Below, piece after piece: positions 10,165 to 19,368 of a stretch of 64,000 nucleotides of DNA. The DNA comes from an uncultured Clostridia bacterium. Its GTDB lineage: Bacteria > Bacillota > Clostridia > TANB77 > CAG-508. The position numbers were made by a program, and so were the translations under genes. The notes beneath the pieces were generated by a model that was not told the DNA's origin, made no database searches, and saw nothing but the letters and a program-made list of their open reading frames with translations. The stretch lies in NCBI GenBank assembly GCA_947627295.1, contig CANQVJ010000001.1, positions 62,001 through 126,000 on the forward strand, read 5' to 3'. Within the stretch, counting starts at the first letter, position 1. Every line of letters begins with the position of its first letter.

Positions 10165-11022
10165 ATGTCAATAATTTCATTCTGGAATAAAGGTAGAGAG
10201 CAAGTAGGAAAAACTCTTTCAATAGCTGCAATAGCTACATATATGGCAATAGAACACAACTATAAAATATTAGTATTATCAACAAGTTACAAAGATAAAA
10301 CCTTAGATAATTGCTTTTGGCCAGAAAAAGCATTAGAGCCACAAAAGAAAAAGAAAAACTTTGGATTATTTGGACCAAATACAAATAATACATATTTAGG
10401 AAATGGTATGGAAGGAATCATACCAATGATGAAAAGTAGTAAACTAGCACCAGAGTTAGTTACAAACTATACAAAAATCATATTCAAAGACAGACTAGAA
10501 GTTGTACCAACATTTTGTGGAGCAGAAGAAGATTATGAAGATGCAAAATCAATGTATGCAGATATAGCCACAATAGCTAGTAGATATTATGATATGGTAT
10601 TTGTAGATATTGACGAATCAATAGGAGAAGAAAATGTAAATCATATTTTAGAAAGGTCAACCCTAGTAATGGCAACAATTAGCCAAAGACTTTCTACAAT
10701 GAAGGAATTTATAGAAATAAGAAATCAAAATCCATTATTTAGCACACCTAAAGTATTGTTGCTAGTGGGTCGATATGATCGATATTCAAAATACAACTTA
10801 AAAAATATTTCAAGATATATGAAAGAAAAAAACAGAATTTCAACAGTGCCATATAACACATTATTCTTTGAAGCAAGTGAAGAAGCAACAGTGCCAGACC
10901 TATTCTTAAGGATGAGAAAAATTAAAGATGAAGAAGATAGAAACTATTTATTTATGTCAGAAGTAAAAAGATGTAGTGATAATATCAGATACAGATTGCA
11001 GGATTTACAAGTCAAAATATAA
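10165..11022 (+). CDS. ParA/MinD-family ATPase (TadZ-like)
   Basis: The 285-residue protein carries a deviant Walker A, WNKGREQVGKTLSIAAIATY, near residue 9, with the family's lysine before the glycine-rich loop, and a Walker B-like strand YYDMVFVDIDES near residue 144. TadZ-type ATPases mark the cell position of Tad pilus assembly; that role is inferred from the adjacent tadA. It follows the P-loop-less paralogue by 3 bp, with AAGGAGC before the start, so the two are translated together. Confidence 0.7.
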   Translation: MSIISFWNKGREQVGKTLSIAAIATYMAIEHNYKILVLSTSYKDKTLDNCFWPEKALEPQKKKKNFGLFGPNTNNTYLGNGMEGIIPMMKSSKLAPELVTNYTKIIFKDRLEVVPTFCGAEEDYEDAKSMYADIATIASRYYDMVFVDIDESIGEENVNHILERSTLVMATISQRLSTMKEFIEIRNQNPLFSTPKVLLLVGRYDRYSKYNLKNISRYMKEKNRISTVPYNTLFFEASEEATVPDLFLRMRKIKDEEDRNYLFMSEVKRCSDNIRYRLQDLQVKI

Positions 11023-11040
11023 AAGGAGGAAAAGGCAAAA

Positions 11041-12971
11041 ATGGTGACCAACATAATTCTATCAGTAGTAGTAATTTGTATAGCAGTATATGTAATTCTT
11101 AGAAATGCAAACAAAAAGAAAAATGCCGAAGTCGAAAAAGAAATCGAAGTTGACGACAAAACATATACTCTAGATGTAATGATTGAATTCGTTAAAAGAA
11201 GACTTGACGAAATAACCAAAATCAACCTATATGATATTGGCCTTTCTGAAGAAGAGTTAAAAAGAAGAAAAAATAAAAAATATGAATTAAAAAAGGCTTT
11301 AAAAGGCTGTACATATGGTGATGTAAACGACAAGAAATATGTAAAAGAAATCATATACGACCTTTTACTACAAGAATATGGAGTAAATGAAACAAATATA
11401 TCAAAAGCCATACCTTTTGATATGCCTTCATTACTAACACCACAAGACAAATTTGAAATTTTGTTATATGCATACAAAAAAGAATTTGCATATGAAGCCT
11501 TAACCGAATTTATTAAAAAATATAATCTAGCAAGATTTAAATACATAGAAGGCGAAACAAAGCCAAGCTATGTAATCACATCACAAGAAATTGAAACAAT
11601 ATTTGAAAGAGAATCACTAGCATTAGAATTCACAGAAAAACTAGAAGTATTAGTACAAAGAATATATCAAAAATATAAAGGATACAGCTCAATTGACGAA
11701 ATAAGAGATATGAACATAGACGGTGTATCAGGAGGTGTATCAGGTTTACCTGAAAGCTTTGTCAGCCAGGTTGCTCAAACTGACGGAGATTACTTAAATC
11801 AAATTGCAGATCACAAAATTCCAAGAGCGTGTGACTCAATTTGGATATTCTTCCAAGGTAAATCAATAAGACTTGAATTTTTATCATTTGGAACAGAAGC
11901 AGAACTTAAGAGAGTCTGCCAAAACATATATAAATACAACAACCCAGGACAATTATCAGACACAAATGGTTATAAAGTAAATGAAATGAAAGACGGTTCT
12001 CGTGTTGTTGTAGTTAGACCAAGCATGTCAGAAACATGGGCTTTCTTCGTAAGAAAGTTCGATGTTAAAAGGGCTACACTTGAACAGTGGACAGGCCCAA
12101 TGCCAGGAAAAGAAGAAGCAATTGAACTTCTAAAATACCTTGTAAAAGGTGCCAGAATCACCTCAATCACGGGTGAACAAGGTTGCCGGAAAAACAACAA
12201 TGCTTATGGGTATGATAGAAAACATATATGAAACAATGAACCTTCGTATTACTGAAATGGCGTTCGAGTTGCACTTAAGAAAGGTTTATCCTACAAGAAA
12301 CATCCTTTCAATGCGTGAAACAGACACAATAGCAGGTCAAGAGTGTTTGGATGTTCAAAAGAAAACTGACGGTTCCGTAAACATCATCCGGAGAGGTTGC
12401 AACTGACCCCGTAGCAGCATGGATGATTCAATCAGCACAGGTTGCATCTAAATTCACATTATTTACACACCACGCAAAAACATTTCCAGACTTAGTTACA
12501 GCTCTTAGAAACTCAATGTTAAGAGCAGGACAATTCTCAAGTGAAAAAACAGCAGAAGAGCAAGTTGTTCAAGTTTTAAACTTTGACATACACTTAATAA
12601 AAGACTTCAGAGGAAGAAGACTTATAGAAAGGGTTACAGAGTGTATCCCAGTAGAGAATGTAAATGAATATACATTTGATCACAGAAAAGAAAATACAAT
12701 GGAAGGTAAATTCGACAAATTCTTTGATAATGCAACATATTACTTTACAAAATCTACAAACAGAGAAACATTTAAATATAGAAATGTACTAGAATATATA
12801 GACGGAGAATATGTAATAACAAACCCAATATCTAGTCATAACATCAAAGAAATGAGAAACAACATGGAAGAAAGAGATGCTGAAAGTTTTGACAAATTCA
12901 TAGAAAGACACTGGGGTTCAAGTTTAGTATATAACCCAGTAGCAGAAAGGGAAGCAGCAAAATCAAAATAA
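11041..12971 (+). CDS. tadA: TadA/CpaF-like pilus secretion ATPase, read through two +1 frameshifts at CGG codons
   Basis: With one C skipped at 12187 and one at 12389 this is a continuous 642-residue ATPase. It has an N-terminal membrane segment, a long helical region, then the secretion-ATPase core. The core has Walker A GEQGCGKTT near residue 378, a conserved MRETDTIAGQE segment, IIGEVATDP in the Walker B region, and the FTLFTHHAKT histidine box. Read without shifting, the chain ends 13 codons after the first CGG, or 4 codons after the second. Both CGG codons fall exactly on glycines of nucleotide-binding motifs. No second copy of the ATPase is in the window. TadA powers assembly of the Tad/Flp pilus at the membrane. 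It is either expressed by recoding or a double pseudogene; recoding is favoured because the same event recurs in three other genes. Confidence 0.82.
12187..12190 (+). other. CGG +1 frameshift site 1 (tadA Walker A)
   Basis: Codons GGT TGC CGG AAA. Skipping the C gives GGA AAA ACA ACA, which restores GCGKTT of the Walker A motif. The unshifted frame stops at TGA 12229-12231. Confidence 0.85.
12389..12392 (+). other. CGG +1 frameshift site 2 (tadA Walker B region)
   Basis: In the frame used after site 1 the codons are ATC ATC CGG AGA. Skipping one C gives GGA GAG GTT GCA, restoring IIGEVATDP. The unshifted frame stops at TGA 12404-12406. Confidence 0.85.
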
Positions 12972-12992
12972 TAAGAAAAGGAGGTGCTAGTT

Positions 12993-15089
12993 GTGAGTGA
13001 AGAAGCAGGCTCAGGCAATCAAGTGATAATATACATAATGGTTGGTGCAGTTGTGTTATTTGCATTGATAGTTATGGTATATTTAATGCTAAAGAAAAGA
13101 ATGCAAAAATCAGAATATCAAAAACTTAAAGAAATGCAAGCAGGTACAAAGAGCAAAAAATATTCTGGTGAAGTATTATTCCAAAAGCTATACATAACAT
13201 ATGTTAAAATACCATTTTTAAAAAGATATGTTTTAAAACTTAGAAGAAGACTTGAAATTATAGATATAGACGACGAATACTCTACTAGACGTGACGCCGC
13301 AAAAGTACTCACAAAAGCACTTGGAATAATCATACCATTAGTAATTTTAACAATAGTAATTACAAGAACAAATATATTATTAATGGGAATATTACTTATA
13401 TTTGAATTATTTATGATAGATACATTTATTGATTCTTCAGTAGATAAAATCGATAATGGAATCTTAAAAGAACAATTAGACTTTTTCTCAGAAATAAGGC
13501 ATGCATACCATGAATATAATATGGTTGAAGAAGCAATATATCAAACTTCTCAAGATGACGAGAAGAACATTTCAAAACAAGGTGAAAGAATACATGAAAT
13601 TTTAATATCACCAGAACCTGAAATGGAGCTAGAAAAATATTATGATATAGCGCCAAATAGCTTCTTAAAGGAGTTTGCAGGAATATCTTATCTAACACAG
13701 GAATTTGGTGATAGGAAGGTCGACGGGTCTTCTTTATACTTAAAAAATGTAAACAACATTTCACAGGAAATGCAACTTGAAATATTAAAAAGAGATAAGC
13801 TAAATTATGTGTTCCAAAGTTTAGCAATTATCTCAATAGTACCAATTTTAGGCTTAGAGCCACTTAAACAATGGGCAGTTGGCAACTTCTCATTTACAAA
13901 GAGTTGGTATTATGGAAAAACAGGGTTACTAGTACAAATTTTAGTAATGATACTTACATTTGTATGTTATTTGTTAGTTAGAAAACTTAAGGATAATGGC
14001 TCAACAAATATCACAACTAAAAATCTAGAAAACCCTTGGCAACAAAGAATTTACAAGACAAAAATAGGAAAAAGACTTGTAAAAACATTTATGCCAAAAC
14101 CAGGAACAAAAGAACATAGAAAATTAGATTTAATGCTAAAGGATTCTGCATCACCTCTGAAAATGGAGTGGTTCTATGTTAATAGAATTGTCCTGTTTGT
14201 GGTGGCGGCAATAGCAACAATGTTTATAGCAAACCAAATGCATAAAGTCGCGGTCGATTGGGTCTACACAGAGCCGACCACGGATTACGACATTATTGGA
14301 GATATGAGTGATAGAGATAAGGCCGCAGCAGAAGAGGTTACAGCAGCAGATAATAGAATTTTGGATAAATTTAAAGGCAATATGCAAACAACTCAAGAAG
14401 ACATCAAAAGAGAAATCTCAAATGACGAATTTTACTTAGCAAATGCAGAAAATGCTATGGATACAGCAGCAAAAAGAATATATGGAAAACTGCAAACAAT
14501 TAATCTAGAATATGTACAATGGTTTGAAGTTCTGTTAGCATTTGTATTTGGAATAGTTGGATACATGGGGCCTGTGTGGCTACTTCGCTTCCAAGTTAAA
14601 ATGAGGCAAATGGAAATGGAAGACGAGGTTATGCAGTTCCAAACAATTATACTAATGCTTATGAGAATTGAAAGGGTTAATGTTGAAATTATTCTAGAGT
14701 GGCTTGAAAGATATTCAAATATATTTAAAGGACCAATTTCAAGGTGTTTAAATAACTATGAAGCAGGTGCATGGGAAGCACTGGAGGCAATGAAAGAAGA
14801 AGTAACATTTAACTTAATGCTACGTATAATAGAAAGCTTACAGGCAGCAGTTGAAAAAATTCCTATTAGAGATGCATTTGAAGAATTAGATTCAGAAAGA
14901 GATTATTACCAAGAAAAAAGAAAAGAATCAAATTCAAGATTGATAAAAAAGAAAGCTATGATAGGAAGGATGATTGGTTTTGCACCAATGATAGCATTAT
15001 TTGTTGGATACTTAATTATACCACTTGTATTTGTTGGTTTAACAAGTATGTCAAATACATTTACTACAATGATGAACATGACGAATTAG
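12993..15089 (+). CDS. TadB/TadC-like pilus platform membrane protein
   Basis: The 698-residue protein is long for this family (single TadB or TadC proteins are about 300), suggesting a fused or expanded platform. Membrane segments are visible near residues 8-32, 112-150, 275-295, 315-333, 392-412, 510-530 and the C-terminus. The second half carries a type II secretion F-like block around MEDEVMQFQTIILMLMRIER and ends with hydrophobic IALFVGYLIIPLVFVGL. Such proteins form the inner-membrane platform that couples the TadA motor to the pilus. The GTG at 12993 has AAAAGGAGG 8 nt upstream; the GTG at 12984 overlaps that site. The gene is unbroken although it lies directly downstream of frameshifted tadA. 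Confidence 0.75.
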   Translation: MSEEAGSGNQVIIYIMVGAVVLFALIVMVYLMLKKRMQKSEYQKLKEMQAGTKSKKYSGEVLFQKLYITYVKIPFLKRYVLKLRRRLEIIDIDDEYSTRRDAAKVLTKALGIIIPLVILTIVITRTNILLMGILLIFELFMIDTFIDSSVDKIDNGILKEQLDFFSEIRHAYHEYNMVEEAIYQTSQDDEKNISKQGERIHEILISPEPEMELEKYYDIAPNSFLKEFAGISYLTQEFGDRKVDGSSLYLKNVNNISQEMQLEILKRDKLNYVFQSLAIISIVPILGLEPLKQWAVGNFSFTKSWYYGKTGLLVQILVMILTFVCYLLVRKLKDNGSTNITTKNLENPWQQRIYKTKIGKRLVKTFMPKPGTKEHRKLDLMLKDSASPLKMEWFYVNRIVLFVVAAIATMFIANQMHKVAVDWVYTEPTTDYDIIGDMSDRDKAAAEEVTAADNRILDKFKGNMQTTQEDIKREISNDEFYLANAENAMDTAAKRIYGKLQTINLEYVQWFEVLLAFVFGIVGYMGPVWLLRFQVKMRQMEMEDEVMQFQTIILMLMRIERVNVEIILEWLERYSNIFKGPISRCLNNYEAGAWEALEAMKEEVTFNLMLRIIESLQAAVEKIPIRDAFEELDSERDYYQEKRKESNSRLIKKKAMIGRMIGFAPMIALFVGYLIIPLVFVGLTSMSNTFTTMMNMTN

Positions 15090-15107
15090 TTACAAAGGAG
15101 GAAGAGT

Positions 15108-16013
15108 ATGGAAAATGCATCTAAAGCAATTTTAATTGCAGGTGGAGTTTTACTAGGTGTTTTGTTACTTGCGTTTCTAATATTTTTCTGGACTAATATG
15201 TCAACATTTGTAGCAGGTGGTTCAGGCGAAGCAAAAGAACAACAAATTGCAGAATTTAATCAGGAATTTGAGACTTATAATAGAGGACAAAGAAGTGATA
15301 GGGACCAAGCGATACCAATTTACGGCAGTGATATAATAACTATTATAAATAAAATTGAAACATATAATGAAGACCCAGAAGGTGTTTTTAATGGTAAAGT
15401 GCAATATGAAGAAATAGCTGTAAATGTTATATTAGATAATGGAACTAATAGTATAGCAGATTTAGATTTATTTAAGGAAAGTAATGCAGCATTAACAACA
15501 GTATCTGGAAAAAAGCAGATTAAAGATGCTGCGAACAATAAATTATTCAATAAAGATTCGGGAATTATTCATACATATATAGAGGCAGAAAACAAATATG
15601 GAAAAGACTTTATGAATAAAATTTCAGCAAATTATGAAAGAATATTAAAATTAATGCACGTAAAAGAAAATTCTGGTAATTATGGAATAAGTAGTGACCA
15701 AAAAGATTGGGATCAAAATGACCCTGGTCCAGATACTAATGGAGACAAAAACCCAGACGGATATGATTATCTTGGTGCAATAAAAAAAGTTACAGGTAGA
15801 AATTTAAGCGGAACTTATGATCCAATAAATGACCCTTTAAAGGCAAGTACATCTGCAGCAACATTAAATTATGTAAAGGACCAATTAAACTTTATAAAAA
15901 ACTATTCAGATTATACAGCTTTCAAAACGTCACAATTTATATGTGAAGGTACAGAATATAATAGTAAAACTGGACAAATTAATAAAATGACATTTAAATT
16001 TAGTAGAAGATAA
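15108..16013 (+). CDS. Pilin-like protein, paralogue A
   Basis: This 301-residue protein begins MENASKAILIAGGVLLGVLL, a short polar head followed at once by one hydrophobic helix, with no typical prepilin leader. The exported part contains EQQIAEFNQEFETYNRGQ and a helix SDIITIINKI, features shared with the genes at 16030, 16740 and 17252. It ends with TEYNSKTGQINKMTFKFS, which aligns with the frameshift-restored tail of the next gene. A D/G/N-rich stretch (residues about 200-225) may bind metal or be flexible. It is probably a structural or minor subunit of the Tad-like pilus, from position and topology. GGAGG precedes the ATG. Confidence 0.65.
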   Translation: MENASKAILIAGGVLLGVLLLAFLIFFWTNMSTFVAGGSGEAKEQQIAEFNQEFETYNRGQRSDRDQAIPIYGSDIITIINKIETYNEDPEGVFNGKVQYEEIAVNVILDNGTNSIADLDLFKESNAALTTVSGKKQIKDAANNKLFNKDSGIIHTYIEAENKYGKDFMNKISANYERILKLMHVKENSGNYGISSDQKDWDQNDPGPDTNGDKNPDGYDYLGAIKKVTGRNLSGTYDPINDPLKASTSAATLNYVKDQLNFIKNYSDYTAFKTSQFICEGTEYNSKTGQINKMTFKFSRR

Positions 16014-16029
16014 TTTATAGGAGAAGGTT

Positions 16030-16663
16030 ATGGAAAATGCAACAAAAGCCTTAATAATGGCGGCAGGTGTTTTAATTGGAGTATTGTTATTATCACTAGC
16101 AGTTTGGTTATTCCACCAAGGTGGTGGAGCAGCAGCTTCTGTTGCAGACCAAATAAAAGGCCAGCAGATTTCTCAATTTAATAGACAATTTGATAAATAT
16201 ATTTCATCTACAGGAGTAACAATTTATGATATTGTAACAGTTGGAGGTTTAGCTAGAAATTATAATATAGATAGTGGTTTCAAAAGAGAAGATGAAAATG
16301 GTTATATAAAAGTAGTGTTACATGGTTTTAAAGAAAATCCTGATAACACTGTTTCACCAGCATCTAGTGCAAATATTGACTTAGCAAAGTTTAGTAGAAC
16401 TCAAGACCAATTTCAAACATTAACATCTAGCATTTTAGAACAAGATAGAAGTACTATAAATTCTATGCTGATGTCAAATAGGGATACAGAGATAAATAAT
16501 AAAAATGTATCTTCTAAAAAAGGGTATTTGCCAATATACAAGATAAAGCCAAATGTCCAAGGACAAGTAGCAGAATATAATGGGCCAGATCGGTAGAATT
16601 TCCAATATAGAATTCGAAGTAATGAGCGAAATGGAGTTAAGAAATGTATTGGAAAATTCTTAA
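16030..16663 (+). CDS. Pilin-like protein, paralogue B, completed by a +1 frameshift at CGG
   Basis: Read straight, the 188-codon frame ends GAT CGG TAG. Skipping the C at 16591 extends it by 23 residues to a TAA at 16661-16663, giving 210 residues. The restored tail, EYNGPDGRISNIEFEVMSEM, aligns with EYNSKTGQINKMTFKFS of the upstream paralogue, so it is very likely the true C-terminus. The N-terminus MENATKALIMAAGVLIGVLL has the same head-plus-helix layout as its neighbours, followed by GQQISQFNRQFDKYISS. It is probably a pilus subunit. Without the shift the protein would lack only its last beta-strand, so both forms might be made. Confidence 0.75.
16591..16594 (+). other. CGG +1 frameshift site 3 (pilin B C-terminus)
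   Basis: Codons CCA GAT CGG TAG. Skipping the C gives GGT AGA ATT TCC, restoring a tail homologous to paralogue A. It is the only one of the five sites with T rather than A after CGG; the new codon, GGT, is still glycine. Confidence 0.85.
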
Positions 16664-16696
16664 AAATATAAATTTATAAAAAATACAAAATTACTG

Positions 16697-16725
16697 TTGA
16701 AAAAAATAAAAAAAAGTGATAAAAT
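16697..16725 (+). promoter_or_regulatory. Internal promoter in the pilin cluster
   Basis: TTGAAA at 16697-16702, a 17-bp spacer, and TAAAAT at 16720-16725, ahead of the small gene at 16740. Confidence 0.6.
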
Positions 16726-16739
16726 ATAAAGGAAGTTTT

Positions 16740-17171
16740 ATGAAAAAAATTGCAATAGGGTTAATAGTAGTAGTTGCCATTGTTTCAACATTTATATATT
16801 TTTACTACAATTACAAAAAAATAAATAATGAAGCTAAAAAAAGCAATATAGAATATTCAGAATATCAAGGAAAACAAATTACAGGAAATGAAGTCGCTTC
16901 ATTAATAAATAAAGCAGTAAGTAGTAATATGAAAAACAATGTTGAAAAAGATGAAAAGGGTAATTACAAATCTAATGAAACAAATTCAATAAATATAGAT
17001 ATAGAATTTTTAGATGATGAAAAGGTTCACACAATGGAAGAAATATTTGATAATGGTACAAATACATTTGTAGAATATTATGGAACAATTGAATTCGAGT
17101 GTACCAAAGTAGAATATCACCAAAAAACTTCAAAAATAAGCTACATGCTAATTAAACAAAAAACAATTTAG
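16740..17171 (+). CDS. Small membrane-anchored pilin-related protein
   Basis: The 143-residue protein starts at ATG 16740 with AAGGAAG close upstream. One membrane segment (IAIGLIVVVAIVSTFIYFYY) follows a short basic head. The outer part has YSEYQGKQITGNEVASLINK, which matches the YEGKKNGSQVKTLVQ block of the 17252 protein, and ends in a paired strand similar to the other pilin-like proteins. Its head (MKK) differs from the MENASKA type, and it has its own promoter and weak terminator, so it may be an accessory or regulatory member of the family. Function is not known. Confidence 0.65.
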   Translation: MKKIAIGLIVVVAIVSTFIYFYYNYKKINNEAKKSNIEYSEYQGKQITGNEVASLINKAVSSNMKNNVEKDEKGNYKSNETNSINIDIEFLDDEKVHTMEEIFDNGTNTFVEYYGTIEFECTKVEYHQKTSKISYMLIKQKTI

Positions 17172-17183
17172 TTTATAACTTTA

Positions 17184-17205
17184 TTTTCTTATTTAAGAAA
17201 ATTTT
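17184..17205 (+). terminator. AT-rich terminator
   Basis: TTTTCTTA at 17184-17191 and TAAGAAAA at 17194-17201 around a TT loop, followed by TTTT. The stem is weak. Confidence 0.45.
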
Positions 17206-17251
17206 ATATAAAACAAAAATTTATTTCAAAAGAACAAAGGAGGAAATTATT

Positions 17252-17809
17252 ATGGAGAATGCTTCAAAAGCGTTAATTATCGCAGGTGCTGTATTAATTT
17301 CAATACTATTAATATCATTAGGTGTTATGATATATAGAAATGCAGCAGATATTGCAAATGGAAATCAAATGAAGGACTTTGAAATTACAGCATTTAATAC
17401 AAAGTTCTCACAATATGAAGGAAAGAAAAATGGTTCACAAGTAAAAACACTTGTGCAGGATTGCTTATCAAGCAATGTAAACGAAGAAAATATTGATAGG
17501 TTAGTTAGTGTATGGTATTCACCAAATGAAGATGCAGCAGCAGCAACATCAGCAATAGATGTAGATGGAGGAAGTGCGCAAAAATATAGTTCTGCAACTT
17601 CAGGTGGCTCTGCAACATCAGGATGGATTTTAGGAAATAATAATACAAAAAACAATCAAGGAGATTCAGTTACTATGTCAGATTATAATTCTCCTAAAAG
17701 TTTAAACGAAATAAAAAATGGTACAACATATGTAGTATCAATGCATTATTCAACAAGTGGATCTAATAAAGGTCTTGTTGATGCAATTATAATTTCTAAA
17801 AACAGTTAA
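17252..17809 (+). CDS. Pilin-like protein, paralogue C
   Basis: This 185-residue protein begins MENASKALIIAGAVLISILL and continues with GVMIYRNAADIANGNQMKDF. The latter segment is nearly identical to part of the alpha-2-macroglobulin-like protein at 39646. The exported domain has FSQYEGKKNGSQVKTLVQDC, shared with the 16740 protein, then an Ala/Ser/Gly-rich middle and a C-terminal strand pair. GGAGG precedes the ATG and no downstream frame break was seen. It could be the major pilin, being the most compact member, but that is a guess. Confidence 0.65.
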   Translation: MENASKALIIAGAVLISILLISLGVMIYRNAADIANGNQMKDFEITAFNTKFSQYEGKKNGSQVKTLVQDCLSSNVNEENIDRLVSVWYSPNEDAAAATSAIDVDGGSAQKYSSATSGGSATSGWILGNNNTKNNQGDSVTMSDYNSPKSLNEIKNGTTYVVSMHYSTSGSNKGLVDAIIISKNS

Positions 17810-17837
17810 TAAAAATACATAGAAAGGGTGATAGATA

Positions 17838-18677
17838 ATGGATAATATCGGTGATGCCGTAAAAATGGCAGGTTCAGTTCTATTATTTATACTCGCCCTT
17901 TCTCTAATAATTCCATTATTCACACAAGCAAGGCAAACAGCAGATGCAATTATGGATTATAGTGATAGACAAGCTGCAACAGAAGGTATAGATGAAGATA
18001 CTCAAGAAAGTCTAGAAAGAAATTTTTATTATATGTCAGATGAAATAACAGGAGATATTAATAGTAGACCACAACAAGTTAGAACAGTTGGATTAAATGA
18101 TATTATACCAACTGTAGAACGTGCATTTGATGAAAATTTTAAAGTAGTATTTGTAAAAAAGGATGGACAAGATGATGTTAGAAAAGCGAAGCCAATAAAT
18201 ATGTATAAATGGGTTGGAGGCAATACTTCAGATACAACTACTGCAATTGATAAAAGACCAATAAATACAATAGAACTTAAAAATTCATCAGTAGGAGATG
18301 GAGATGGTTCAAAAAAAGGTTTTTTAAAGGGAATATTATATGCAGACTATTCATTTGCTAATAATCCTAATATTCCAGGAAGTAATCCAAAAGGAAAGTT
18401 TCAAAATAGGTTCAATGTAAAATTAGGAGATTATGGAGACTCTTCAAATATATATTATCCGAATTCATCAAGCACAAATTTAACAGACTATGGATTGGTT
18501 GGATATTTGAAAAATCATTTATCTTCAGGTAAAATAGAAGAATACCTAGGAGTATATTATAAAGAGGATCTTGATGCTTATGCAGAAGATGGTTCTAGTA
18601 TACAAGCTAGTGATTTTCAAAGAGTACCTGAAAGCATGAAAAATGATAGAAGAGTAGTTACGTATTATTTAAAATAA
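17838..18677 (+). CDS. Pilus-associated membrane protein, pseudopilin-like
   Basis: The 279-residue protein has a short head (MDNIGDAVKMAGS) and one N-terminal hydrophobic helix (VLLFILALSLIIPLFTQA). A soluble outer domain follows that is unlike the MENASKA family in sequence. It lies 28 bp after paralogue C, with AAAGGGTGAT before the ATG. Topology and position suggest a minor pilin or pilus-tip protein. I do not recognise the outer domain. Confidence 0.55.
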   Translation: MDNIGDAVKMAGSVLLFILALSLIIPLFTQARQTADAIMDYSDRQAATEGIDEDTQESLERNFYYMSDEITGDINSRPQQVRTVGLNDIIPTVERAFDENFKVVFVKKDGQDDVRKAKPINMYKWVGGNTSDTTTAIDKRPINTIELKNSSVGDGDGSKKGFLKGILYADYSFANNPNIPGSNPKGKFQNRFNVKLGDYGDSSNIYYPNSSSTNLTDYGLVGYLKNHLSSGKIEEYLGVYYKEDLDAYAEDGSSIQASDFQRVPESMKNDRRVVTYYLK

Positions 18678-18732
18678 GTGTTATTAATAAATATTAATAT
18701 AGAAAAAGAGGAAATAAAAAGGAGGAAAAATT

Positions 18733-19269
18733 ATGAGTGACACATTTATAACTGTTATAGCTATATTTTTAGCAGCAATTTTAATGTTCGTATTTCCACT
18801 AATGGCAATGTCTGATCAAACAGACAGTGTTTCTCAATTAGCAGTAGAAACAGCCACAAAAGAATTTGTTGATGATATTCGTTCAACAGGTAAAATAACT
18901 GAAGATAATTATACAAAATATGTTCAGACAATAGGAGCTACAGGAAATACCTATAATGTAGATATGGAAGTTAAAGTACTTGATGAAAATATAGGTAAAA
19001 AAGAAGCTCAAGTTGAATCTAAAAAAATAGGTGAAAATGTATATTATTCAGAATACACATCACAAATACAAGATAAATTAAAAAATAATGGAATTTATAC
19101 ATTAAAAGAGGGAGATATTGTATCAGTAAGTGTAAAAAATACAAACACAACATTATCTCAACAACTTAAAAACTTTTTCTATACAGTAGTAGGAAATGAC
19201 ACTTATACAGTAGCTGCTGAAGCAGGTGGAGTTGTTACAGCTACAGGTTCAGGTTTAAGCAATTTCTAG
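18733..19269 (+). CDS. Pilus-associated single-pass protein
   Basis: The 178-residue protein starts MSDTFITVIAIFLAAILMFV, with one N-terminal membrane helix and a mixed outer domain ending in a Gly/Ala/Thr-rich tail (AAEAGGVVTATGSGLS). It has the size and layout of a TadE-like or minor pilin. AAAGGAGG lies before the ATG and a terminator follows, so it ends one transcription unit of the pilus locus. The family assignment is tentative. Confidence 0.5.
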   Translation: MSDTFITVIAIFLAAILMFVFPLMAMSDQTDSVSQLAVETATKEFVDDIRSTGKITEDNYTKYVQTIGATGNTYNVDMEVKVLDENIGKKEAQVESKKIGENVYYSEYTSQIQDKLKNNGIYTLKEGDIVSVSVKNTNTTLSQQLKNFFYTVVGNDTYTVAAEAGGVVTATGSGLSNF

Positions 19270-19287
19270 AAAAATGAAAATAAAAGG

Positions 19288-19333
19288 GTAGAGTTTTGAT
19301 GTGTTTAAAACATACAAAGTTCTACTTTTTTTA
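19288..19333 (+). terminator. Terminator after the pilin cluster
   Basis: GTAGA at 19288-19292 pairs with TCTAC at 19321-19325, with partly paired inner sequence and TTTTTTTAT behind it. Confidence 0.7.
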
Positions 19334-19368
19334 TATATGGGAAAAATTACTAAAAAGGAAGAAAAAAT

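Noticed and set aside
12149..12971. Two separate small genes (12149-12406 and 12423-12971) downstream of a shortened tadA
   Set aside because: Neither has a ribosome site, both are internal pieces of one secretion ATPase, and their junctions fall exactly at CGG codons inside conserved motifs.
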